Positions 6,248 to 11,016 of a stretch of 13,013 nucleotides of DNA are shown here, one piece after another. Source of the stretch: Chitinophagaceae bacterium (lineage in GTDB: Bacteria > Bacteroidota > Bacteroidia > Chitinophagales > Chitinophagaceae). A program made the position numbers and the translations under genes. How positions within the stretch are numbered: the stretch's first letter is position 1; each line of letters opens with the position of its first letter. The notes beneath the pieces were generated by a model that was not told where the DNA came from, searched no databases, and saw only the letters and a list, made by a program, of their open reading frames with translations. Location of the stretch: NCBI GenBank assembly GCA_016710165.1, contig JADJLJ010000008.1, forward strand, positions 1 to 13,013, in the 5' to 3' direction.

Positions 6248-6456
6248 ACGTCAGTAAAATAATTTTCTGGTAATATCCTTTTTTCTTCTAATGCTTTAGT
6301 TTTATCAATCGATACGTTTTTCCGTAGCCAATTTGCACAATGCTTTTTTAATTCCTTTTCACTCTTAAAATCTTCCTGTAAATCTATACGCTTTAAAAAG
6401 GCTTCTATGTACCCCATTAATGCAACTTTACTAATTTGATATTCCGAACATTGCTT
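6244..6456 (-). pseudogene. C-terminal continuation of the replisome-organiser-like protein
   Basis: In frame with the gene above, after the TAG, the strand encodes KQCSEYQISKVALMGY then IEAFLKRIDLQEDFKSEKEL, KKHCANWLRK and a tail ending NYFTDV, stopping at a TGA that overlaps the primase start (ATGA). The helical (YIEAFLKRI, KELKKHCANWLRK) pattern fits the C-terminal helix bundle of these proteins. Either the TAG is a nonsense change, it is read through, or two nearby indels hide the true reading (AEQW-AVEAMFG-YQISK). The sequence alone does not decide. Confidence 0.65.
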
Positions 6457-6897
6457 CTACTGCCCTTGTTCTGCATTTAGGAATAGTTTTTTTTCTGCTG
6501 ACCATACACCATTACCATTAGTAAGACTATTTTTATAATCTTCATTTTCATTTCCCATATGGTTATTCGTAGGTAAACCTAATGGTTTTTTATTTTTTGG
6601 TGGTCTACCGCCCTTTAATCCGTTGTCATGGCGGCTTTTGGTAAATTTATTCCTTTTTTTAATTTCCTCCTCCAATCGGTTATTGTACCAAAAGCCATTT
6701 TCATCTACCAAAAACTTAGATTTTAGGTTAACCGAAATAGAACCTACCAAAAACCTAATGGTTTCTTCATTCATTCTACCTTGTTGGTGCATTAAGCATA
6801 GAAGATGAATAAATTTTCCCTTATCTTCAAACGATAATGTAGCGCAGCCAGTAAAGAAATCCTGACTATAAAAGAGAAAAGCCGGGTCTTTAGCCAT
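6457..6897 (-). CDS. Replisome-organiser-like phage protein, N-terminal part
   Basis: The N-terminus MAKDPAFLFYSQDFFTGCA followed by LSFEDKGKFIHLLCLMHQQG is the pattern of phage replication-initiation proteins with a winged-helix N-terminal domain (DUF1376/YdaU-like). A basic NGLKGGRPPKNKK block at about residues 94-106 and an Asn-rich linker follow, as in such proteins. The frame stops at a TAG (6459-6457) after LNAEQGQ, but the same frame continues without stops to 6244 with plausible sequence (YQISKVALMGYIEAFLKRID). The intact protein would have about 217 residues. Placement directly upstream of the primase-helicase supports a role in loading it at the origin. Starts 7 bases after the DUF3820-like gene ends. 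Confidence 0.75.
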   Translation of the reverse strand: MAKDPAFLFYSQDFFTGCATLSFEDKGKFIHLLCLMHQQGRMNEETIRFLVGSISVNLKSKFLVDENGFWYNNRLEEEIKKRNKFTKSRHDNGLKGGRPPKNKKPLGLPTNNHMGNENEDYKNSLTNGNGVWSAEKKLFLNAEQGQ

Positions 6898-6904
6898 TAG
6901 GATA

Positions 6905-7099
6905 TTACTTTAAAAGATGCTCTAAATTTGAAATACGGCTCAATACAGCCGCTTTAACCGAACTTGTAAGCCTAAGTGTGCTTTCTGCCCATTTAAGGTA
7001 TTGAAGGTCTTCTATTTGGTTTATTGGGATGCCCTTGTATTTCCCTACATAAAGTTTTGGTACATCGTGGGGAATATTTTTAATGGGAACCACAACCAT
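6905..7099 (-). CDS. DUF3820-like protein, 64 aa
   Basis: The core VGKYKGIPINQIEDLQYLKWAE matches the small DUF3820-type fold (GKYKG, then a short turn, then YLxW), seen in phage proteins and near exonuclease domains; molecular role unknown. The start at 7099 lies 20 bases inside the zinc-ribbon gene, which ends at 7080, so the two are coupled. Gene order zinc ribbon, DUF3820-like, replisome organiser, primase-helicase suggests a replication accessory role. Length is typical for the standalone domain. Confidence 0.7.
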   Translation of the reverse strand: MVVVPIKNIPHDVPKLYVGKYKGIPINQIEDLQYLKWAESTLRLTSSVKAAVLSRISNLEHLLK

Positions 7100-7181
7100 T
7101 ACAATAAGCTACTTGGTTATTGGCTTTTTTAATTGTGTGGTAATCGTTTACTAAACCACACTTATTGCATACTATATCCAT
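7080..7181 (-). CDS. Zinc-ribbon micro-protein, 33 aa
   Basis: A 33-residue ORF with two CxxC knuckles, VCNKCGL (Cys5, Cys8) and YCNGCGS (Cys28, Cys31), spaced 19 residues apart: a complete minimal zinc ribbon. It is the first gene after the internal promoter and structured leader; its ATG lies 5 bases beyond the leader's U-run. It overlaps the DUF3820-like gene by 20 bases. The cysteine pattern makes a real gene likely despite the size. Such mini zinc ribbons usually bind nucleic acid or a protein partner; the target is unknown. Confidence 0.75.
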   Translation of the reverse strand: MDIVCNKCGLVNDYHTIKKANNQVAYCNGCGSH

Positions 7182-7186
7182 AAAAT

Positions 7187-7265
7187 AAAAAAACCTTTAA
7201 GTTTCGGGTAGCCGCCTTACTCCTTAAAGATTTTAAAAAGTTATCTAACCATCGGCTACTGGTTA
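7187..7265 (-). promoter_or_regulatory. Structured leader with complementary loops and terminator-like stem
   Basis: On the minus strand two hairpins follow the promoter. Hairpin A: UAACCA/UGGUUA (7265-7260 with 7251-7246) with loop GUAGCCGA. Hairpin B: CUUUAAG/CUUAAAG (7229-7223 with 7201-7195), followed by seven U (7193-7187) ending 5 bases before the start codon. Loop A GUAGCCG (7259-7253) is exactly complementary to CGGCUAC (7214-7208) in the loop of B, so a 7-bp kissing interaction or an alternative pairing is possible. Hairpin B looks like an intrinsic terminator placed to stop the operon unless overridden. Fold seen by eye, not computed. Confidence 0.6.
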
Positions 7266-7303
7266 TTATTGATATATGTTAACTCATGCTTTAATATTCT
7301 CCC

Positions 7304-7334
7304 CAAATTTACAACTCTCAGCTTATTCACCAAA
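7304..7334 (-). promoter_or_regulatory. Bacteroidetes-type promoter for the replication operon
   Basis: On the minus strand, TTTG at 7334-7331, a 19-base spacer and TAAATTTG at 7311-7304 match the Bacteroidetes housekeeping consensus (TTTG, 19-21 bases, TAnnTTTG). The start of transcription is expected near 7298, which gives a leader of about 117 bases before the zinc-ribbon ATG. Confidence 0.7.
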
Positions 7335-7341
7335 TTTATTT

Positions 7342-7620
7342 TCATGAATTTTCCTTAACGTACTTTTTCATGGCTTTAATACCCTCCCTGTTCATTTTTA
7401 TTTTTGGTAAGCGATAACGATAATAAACGCCAGTATGGGAGGGGTTGCGCTTAGACTTGAATGGTGTTGGGGTTTTATCTACTATTACGCCGAATTTACG
7501 CTCAATACTACGTCCTATTTCTCTTGGAACATTAGTTATAGCAAAATCACGAAATCCGGTCATGATGCTTATTACTTCACCATTTAATAATGCTTTTGCA
7601 AGTGCTGCTGTTTGTGTCAT
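7342..7620 (-). CDS. Conserved phage protein, 92 aa
   Basis: Basic protein starting MTQTAALAKALLNGEVISIMTG with the core NVPREIGRSIERKFGVIV and a YYRYRLPK strand, ending in a helix (EGIKAMKKYVKE). I recognise this as an uncharacterised family in Bacteroidetes phages (TNLPREISRS-type proteins); the layout of helices plus beta-hairpin suggests a winged-helix fold, which is an inference. Third gene of the first leftward transcript, 5 bases after the 43-residue gene; an internal promoter follows within 40 bases of its stop. Confidence 0.75.
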   Translation of the reverse strand: MTQTAALAKALLNGEVISIMTGFRDFAITNVPREIGRSIERKFGVIVDKTPTPFKSKRNPSHTGVYYRYRLPKIKMNREGIKAMKKYVKENS

Positions 7621-7625
7621 AATTT

Positions 7626-7757
7626 TTATTTTTTAAGGTTAGAAATTATTTTCTCTACTTGTTGATATTCCCAATATGGGTATGCTTTTATTATAGTGCA
7701 AATATCTGCACCCATCCTTGCAAAACCAATGCAGACAGCCTTTTCAGTCTTATTCAT
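7626..7757 (-). CDS. Small protein, 43 aa
   Basis: Short ORF starting MNKTEKAVCIGFARMGADIC, followed by TIIKAYPYWEYQQVEKIISN and a LKK end. The ICTIIKAYPYWEYQQVEKII part reads like a helix-turn-helix (two short helices separated by a turn at AYPYW), so a DNA-binding or protein-binding role is possible. Its start lies inside the end of the 56-residue gene (8-base overlap), as expected of coupled phage genes. Unnamed family; real on the basis of packing and natural composition. Confidence 0.6.
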   Translation of the reverse strand: MNKTEKAVCIGFARMGADICTIIKAYPYWEYQQVEKIISNLKK

Positions 7758-7920
7758 TATGTTTGAGTATTTGATTTACTTGTTCTTCTGTAAGAGGTAA
7801 GATTTGGCCTTTCTTAGTTTTGGATTTAGTGTATTTGAAATAATATATCCCCTTCTTTTCTTCTACAAAAGTTAATTCATTTCCATCTGTCTTAATCTTT
7901 ATCGTTATAGGGGGCTTCAT
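7750..7920 (-). CDS. First gene of the leftward operon, 56 aa
   Basis: Lysine-rich protein (MKPPITIKIKTDGNELTFVE then EKKGIYYFKYTKSKTKKGQI and LPLTEEQVNQILKHNE) with an N-terminal beta-strand pattern and a C-terminal helix. No family recognised. The ATG at 7920 sits 15 bases downstream of the closing stem of the structured leader, so its expression would be directly controlled by that leader. It overlaps the next gene by 8 bases. Confidence 0.65.
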   Translation of the reverse strand: MKPPITIKIKTDGNELTFVEEKKGIYYFKYTKSKTKKGQILPLTEEQVNQILKHNE

Positions 7921-7935
7921 TTGCGTTTTTAAAAA

Positions 7936-8058
7936 TGTACTGTACTTATGGTAGGGGCTTTCACCCTGCTTTTACTTGTCGAACGTGGCCAGCGTGTGTG
8001 ATGGCTTGCAAGGATATTATCCGCTAACTAATATTCCGAGCCACATAAATACAGTACA
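7936..8058 (-). ncRNA. Candidate structured leader or small RNA (~123 nt)
   Basis: A 15-bp closing stem, UGUACUGUA and UUAUG at 8058-8044 with CAUAA and UACAGUACA at 7950-7936 (one U-G pair), encloses three further hairpins: GGAAUAUUA (8037-8029) with UAAUAUCC (8019-8012), AGCCA (8006-8002) with UGGCC (7991-7987), and GGG (7956-7954 with 7966-7964). The predicted transcription start from the promoter at 8094-8063 falls at about the first base of the stem. Five U follow the stem (7935-7931), then the first ATG at 7920. It could be a riboswitch-like leader, an antitermination RNA or a separate small RNA. I recognise no known family. Confidence 0.6.
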
Positions 8059-8062
8059 AGGA

Positions 8063-8094
8063 CAAATGTAAGGGGGAGTTTTGGCATTTCCAAA
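8063..8094 (-). promoter_or_regulatory. Bacteroidetes-type promoter, leftward early operon
   Basis: On the minus strand, TTTG at 8094-8091, a 20-base spacer and TACATTTG at 8070-8063: an exact match to the Bacteroidetes consensus spacing and -7 element. Start expected near 8058, at the edge of the structured leader. Confidence 0.75.
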
Positions 8095-8095
8095 A
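8079..8095. promoter_or_regulatory. Palindromic operator candidate
   Basis: TTTTGG, five bases, CCAAAA: a perfect 17-bp dyad covering the -33 element of the leftward promoter. A repressor bound here would block that promoter. The most obvious candidate binder is the small DNA-binding protein encoded divergently at 8164. Confidence 0.5.
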
Positions 8096-8111
8096 AATAA
8101 ATGAAAATTTT

Positions 8112-8141
8112 TTTGCAGATTGGAATATTTCATTATCTTTG
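8112..8141 (+). promoter_or_regulatory. Bacteroidetes-type promoter, rightward operon
   Basis: TTTG at 8112-8115, an 18-base spacer and TATCTTTG at 8134-8141 match the TTTG/TAnnTTTG pattern. Transcription would begin near 8147, about 17 bases before the ATG at 8164. It is divergent from the leftward promoter, with only 17 bp between the two TTTG elements. Confidence 0.7.
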
Positions 8142-8163
8142 ACCAATAACCAAACAATAATTT

Positions 8164-8370
8164 ATGGCTAAGATGAAAGCATCTTTAAAAGAAAAGATTG
8201 AAAAAGGGATGGATGGAAGAACCCAAACCCATATATTAGGTAAGCTAAAAGATAAGGGGGTGTTCATGAGTGATAGCCAATTTTCCAGAAAAAAATTAGG
8301 CAGAGAAAAATTTAAACCAGAAGAATTAGAAGTACTATCTGAAATACTTAATACTGATTTAAACAAGTAA
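8164..8370 (+). CDS. Small DNA-binding protein (Cro/CI-like), 68 aa
   Basis: First gene of the rightward operon and the one divergent from the early leftward operon. The protein is basic: a Lys-rich N-terminal half, then DKGVFMSDSQFSRKKLGREK with the look of a scanning helix pair (SDSQFSRKKLG), and FKPEELEVLSEILNTDL, the last helix typical of short XRE/Cro-like proteins. Position at a divergent promoter with a palindromic operator is classic for a phage switch repressor. No cleavage or dimerisation domain is present, so it resembles a Cro-type protein more than a full CI repressor. Assignment is by pattern; moderate confidence. Confidence 0.7.
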   Translation: MAKMKASLKEKIEKGMDGRTQTHILGKLKDKGVFMSDSQFSRKKLGREKFKPEELEVLSEILNTDLNK

Positions 8371-8374
8371 AATT

Positions 8375-8563
8375 ATGATACGATTTTTATTTAATACACG
8401 GGTAGGGTATTTTTTATTTCTTGTATTGTTAGGTGGCTTTTTAACTGGTGGGGTATTGGTTTTATTTAATGGTGGCTCTATTTGGGGGGCTGTTATTGGT
8501 TCTTCTTTAGCCGCTATTTATGTTCTTTATAGCAGAAGAAATAAAATAAAAGATTGGGTATGA
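8375..8563 (+). CDS. Two-helix membrane protein, 62 aa
   Basis: Residues about 10-31 (GVGYFLF-like hydrophobic run ending LVLF) and 35-52 (SIWGAVIGSSLAAIYVLY) are two transmembrane helices joined by a short FNGG turn; the C-terminus is basic (SRRNKIKDWV), so both ends should face the cytoplasm. The shape and size fit a holin-like or superinfection-exclusion protein, but location next to the switch gene and NinG rather than an endolysin argues against a holin; undecided. It begins 4 bases after the DNA-binding gene and overlaps NinG by ATGA. Confidence 0.7.
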   Translation: MIRFLFNTRVGYFLFLVLLGGFLTGGVLVLFNGGSIWGAVIGSSLAAIYVLYSRRNKIKDWV

Positions 8564-9198
8564 GATTTTGTGAAGTACAAGGCTGTTCTTATCCGGTTTT
8601 TGGAACGGATAAATTAACCCGAACTGGTTATTGTAAAAGGCATCAAAGTTTAAGAACAGATATATCCAAAGAAACGATTTTACAAAAAGCAATAGCAAAG
8701 CAAAGAAAGAACGCAGCCCTACGTCAAAACACTAATCTTCGTAAATTAGCGGTTGAAGATGATGGAAATAGAGAAATGGTTAAGGCAACGCAAAGTAAAA
8801 GCGAACTATTAAGAGAAGCAGATAAGGCTTTTGGAGATGCAATAAAAAGAAGGGATGCAGATAAGAACGGTGATGTTGTTTGTCCATGCTGCAATAAAAA
8901 ATACAACGTAAAACAAGTAGATAAAGAAGGTAAAGCAGTAGTGCAGCCACTTCACTTCATTGATAGGGGTGTTTATAGTTTACGATGGGATGAGGATAAT
9001 GTTCATGCAGGGTGTAGCTATTGCAACCTTAGCCAATTCCTTAATCCAAAAGGTAAAGAGCATGAAAACTATCATAAATTTTTAGTAGATAAAGTAGGGG
9101 AACAATGGGTAGTAGAAATGGAATTAGCCCACAGGAAAATAAATAAGATTACAGAACAACAATTAAGAACCGTTATAGAACATTATTCACAAAACTAA
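8560..9198 (+). CDS. ninG: NinG-like recombination protein, 212 aa
   Basis: Member of the lambda NinG (Rap) family, whose lambda member acts on Holliday-like junctions in phage recombination. Features in order: an N-terminal zinc finger (Cys4, Cys9, Cys25, His28), a long basic helix about residues 35-75, SKSELLREADKAFGDAIKRR (the NinG entry helix), CPCC (Cys108, Cys111), QPLHFIDRG (129-137, the conserved His), LRWDEDNVHAGCSYCN (141-156) and a C-terminal helix ending YSQN. The paired cysteines and central His form an HNH-like metal site. The ATG at 8560 was chosen because it overlaps the previous stop; the upstream TTG/ATG variants are less natural. The extra N-terminal zinc finger is an extension relative to lambda NinG. 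Confidence 0.9.
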   Translation: MRFCEVQGCSYPVFGTDKLTRTGYCKRHQSLRTDISKETILQKAIAKQRKNAALRQNTNLRKLAVEDDGNREMVKATQSKSELLREADKAFGDAIKRRDADKNGDVVCPCCNKKYNVKQVDKEGKAVVQPLHFIDRGVYSLRWDEDNVHAGCSYCNLSQFLNPKGKEHENYHKFLVDKVGEQWVVEMELAHRKINKITEQQLRTVIEHYSQN

Positions 9199-9203
9199 AA
9201 AAT

Positions 9204-9422
9204 ATGCCATACTGTAAACATTGCAACGAATATGTATCTTCTAATGCAAACTACCATGACTGTAAAAAAGTTGGGCTTCTTAATGTAAGTCAAGATGATT
9301 CATTTTTAGTATCTGCTATTATTGGAGCGACAACGGATTCGGCAATACTTGGAGGATTACTTGGAGGGGATATTTCGGGAGGTATTATAGGCGATTTACT
9401 TGACGGGGATTTATTTGATTAA
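9204..9422 (+). CDS. Zinc-knuckle and glycine-rich protein, 72 aa
   Basis: The first ~20 residues form a small metal-binding motif (CKHC at 4-7, H18, C20). The rest is a hydrophobic, Gly-rich tail, IIGATTDSAILGGLLGGDIS then GGIIGDLLDGDLFD, with the repeated pattern GG/GD about every five to seven residues. Such a tail may insert in or lie on a membrane, or assemble into a beta-solenoid-like stack; both are inferences. The gene starts 5 bases after NinG. I have seen this layout in Bacteroidetes phage hypotheticals but know no function. Confidence 0.7.
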   Translation: MPYCKHCNEYVSSNANYHDCKKVGLLNVSQDDSFLVSAIIGATTDSAILGGLLGGDISGGIIGDLLDGDLFD

Positions 9423-9444
9423 TTGAATACTTAAATACTGAATT

Positions 9445-9663
9445 ATGAAAGGGATTACAATAACGATAGGCGGTGTACAAGAAGTAAAAAATAAAGTTTA
9501 TTACAGGGGTGTGGATTGTATTTATGTAGATAAGGGGTTTGGTGAGTATTGGATAAAACCGTTATTGCCCAATGGCAACATAGAAGGGCTTGCTGGTATG
9601 GGTAAGACAATAACCAAAAAACAATTAGATAGATTACTAAAAAATAAAAATAACAACCAATGA
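9445..9663 (+). CDS. Hypothetical protein, 72 aa
   Basis: Likely an all-beta small protein (ITITIGGVQEV, YYRGVDCIYVDKGFGEYWIK) with a basic helical end (ITKKQLDRLLKNKNNNQ). No family recognised. It begins 22 bases after the glycine-rich gene and overlaps the next small ORF by ATGA. Cytoplasmic; no motif suggesting an enzyme. Confidence 0.6.
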   Translation: MKGITITIGGVQEVKNKVYYRGVDCIYVDKGFGEYWIKPLLPNGNIEGLAGMGKTITKKQLDRLLKNKNNNQ

Positions 9664-9755
9664 ATACAAAATGGCATCCAGACGAAGGAGAAGAAGACGA
9701 AATATCAATGCAAGAACAAGAACCTAACACAGAACAATCATTTTTAAAACAATAA
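9660..9755 (+). CDS. Acidic micro-protein, 31 aa
   Basis: Starts by ATGA overlap with the previous stop. Sequence MNTKWHPDEGEEDEISMQEQ then EPNTEQSFLKQ: strongly acidic, no hydrophobic segment, probably disordered. It fills the gap exactly between two genes (3 bases to the next ATG), which is the main argument that it is real. No known family. Confidence 0.5.
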   Translation: MNTKWHPDEGEEDEISMQEQEPNTEQSFLKQ

Positions 9756-9758
9756 TTT

Positions 9759-9986
9759 ATGTTAATGAAGTTAATTGGTATATTAGCGTTGGGTTTGGGA
9801 ATTGCAATGTTCCCCCAACCAGAAAAAGAATATAGTGCAAAGTTAACTGCTAATGAATGGCAGATAGTGGTTAACTGTATTGTAGCCCCCGATGATGTAA
9901 GTCCAAACCAACGAAAGACCGCCTTTCAAAAACTATTCCCTCAAATCCAACAACAGTTAGCAGCAGATACCATTAAAAAGAAATAA
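9759..9986 (+). CDS. Small membrane-anchored or exported protein, 75 aa
   Basis: An N-terminal hydrophobic segment (MLMKLIGILALGLGIAMF) looks like a signal peptide or membrane anchor, without a clear cleavage site or lipobox. The rest is KLTANEWQIVVNCI and a Gln-rich helix (LFPQIQQQLAAD). The TxNEWxxVVN pattern recalls small phage proteins found near structural or lysis genes, but no function is known. A second in-frame ATG at 9765 (third codon) is also a possible start. Starts 3 bases after the acidic ORF. Confidence 0.65.
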   Translation: MLMKLIGILALGLGIAMFPQPEKEYSAKLTANEWQIVVNCIVAPDDVSPNQRKTAFQKLFPQIQQQLAADTIKKK

Positions 9987-9988
9987 GC

Positions 9989-10315
9989 ATGAAAGAAAAT
10001 ATAAATAAATGGTGTGAAATTTTTTCTGAATTATTATCTATTAAAGAAAAGCATACCGTTGTTTTTACAAGTTGCTTAAAGCGTAGCGATTATTTTTTAC
10101 CAATGATTAAGATTGGTTCTTTAGAGCCGTTTAGTAAACCTGCTTGGTTTTGCGAAATATGGATTGATGATAAGTGTATATTTAGGGAAAGTAGAATACC
10201 AATAGATGAATCAAATGAACAAGCCGAAATAAAAACAATAGATAAATTGATGCAATCTATATTTAATCATGGCGTTATGGGAGCAAAAGGGATTTTGGAT
10301 AAAATTGAAAAATGA
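9989..10315 (+). CDS. Hypothetical protein, 108 aa
   Basis: Soluble protein with mixed helix and strand: NINKWCEIFSELLSIK (helix), then VVFTSCLKRSDYFLPMIKIG (strands) and a helical end (IKTIDKLMQSIFNHG). Not recognised. Starts 2 bases after the previous stop and overlaps the next ORF by ATGA, so it is embedded in a coupled operon. No catalytic motif visible. Confidence 0.65.
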   Translation: MKENINKWCEIFSELLSIKEKHTVVFTSCLKRSDYFLPMIKIGSLEPFSKPAWFCEIWIDDKCIFRESRIPIDESNEQAEIKTIDKLMQSIFNHGVMGAKGILDKIEK

Positions 10316-10452
10316 CACCTGAAGAAACTTTAATAGAAAGGTATAGGGAAAGGCTAACCAAAATATACACCAATCCTAACCCTTATGTTAAGCATCCTGA
10401 AATTGAGAGAAAAGAGATACTGGATAAAATCAAAGAACTTGAACGTAAATAA
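10312..10452 (+). CDS. Charged helical micro-protein, 46 aa
   Basis: Starts by ATGA overlap at 10312-10315. The peptide is almost entirely charged helix (MTPEETLIERYRERLTKIYT, then NPNPYVKHPEIERKEILDKI and KELERK), with a Pro-containing turn in the middle; probably a helical hairpin or coiled coil. It is followed by 41 bases before the helix-turn-helix gene. No family known. Confidence 0.6.
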   Translation: MTPEETLIERYRERLTKIYTNPNPYVKHPEIERKEILDKIKELERK

Positions 10453-10493
10453 GGTATAAATTCCGATATTCGCTAAACCATTGACTTAATAAT

Positions 10494-10718
10494 TTGGCAT
10501 TAAAGAAGTTAAGTATTACCGAAGAACAGGCAGGGAAAGTAAAAGAATTACTTAATAAGGGGTTATCTACATACAAGATAGCTGAAATATTGGGGCTTAA
10601 CCAACCAAAAGTATGGCGCAATATGAAGTTCATGGACGTTAGTAAAAACAAGCCAATAAAAGAAATAACCAAAACAAAATACTTTAGGTGGAGTGATTAT
10701 AACAACAGCGTAATTTAA
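10494..10718 (+). CDS. Helix-turn-helix protein, 74 aa
   Basis: Residues about 7-38 (TEEQAGKVKELLNKGLSTYK then IAEILGLNQPKVWRNM) are a resolvase/terminase-type helix-turn-helix: GLSTYKIAEILGLNQPKV. The C-terminus, KYFRWSDYNNSVI, is a distinctive short tail I associate with small phage HTH proteins. No ATG exists; the start is a TTG at 10494 giving MALKKLSI. An in-frame stop at 10482-10484 limits the start to the 10485-10494 interval. It may regulate the downstream structural/modification genes or act as a terminase-small-subunit-like DNA binder; undecided. Confidence 0.75.
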   Translation: MALKKLSITEEQAGKVKELLNKGLSTYKIAEILGLNQPKVWRNMKFMDVSKNKPIKEITKTKYFRWSDYNNSVI

Positions 10719-10728
10719 AAACAAATAT

Positions 10729-11013
10729 ATGGTAAAATTAAAACCGCAAGGCACAAAAATAATAGTCCAAACAATCCTTGAAGAACACAAGGTAACAGAA
10801 GGTGGAATTATAGCCGTTGACTTTTCATTAGAAAAAGGAGAAATAGTAGAAGTAGGAACAGAGGTAGAGCATCTTTATAAAAAAGGTGATGTTGTTCTTT
10901 TCCCGGAAGGAGTAGGGCAATCCCTGAACTACCAAAAAAAGTCTTGCAAGTGGTTAGATGGCCGTTCGTTTCCGGCAGGTGATATTTGGACAGTAGAAAC
11001 AGAAGAAAAATAA
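10729..11013 (+). CDS. GroES-like co-chaperonin, 94 aa
   Basis: A Cpn10-fold protein: KLKPQGTKIIVQTILEE (first strand), TEGGIIAVDFSLEKGEIVEVG (mobile loop and following strands), KKGDVVLFPEGVGQSLNY (the GD-VLF-G strand pair) and GDIWTVE at the end. It caps the host GroEL chamber and so helps fold phage proteins, as T4 gp31 and other phage co-chaperonins do. The mobile loop is short. Its presence usually goes with large or difficult virion proteins. It starts 10 bases after the HTH gene and ends 3 bases before the first glycosyltransferase. Confidence 0.85.
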   Translation: MVKLKPQGTKIIVQTILEEHKVTEGGIIAVDFSLEKGEIVEVGTEVEHLYKKGDVVLFPEGVGQSLNYQKKSCKWLDGRSFPAGDIWTVETEEK

Positions 11014-11016
11014 TCT

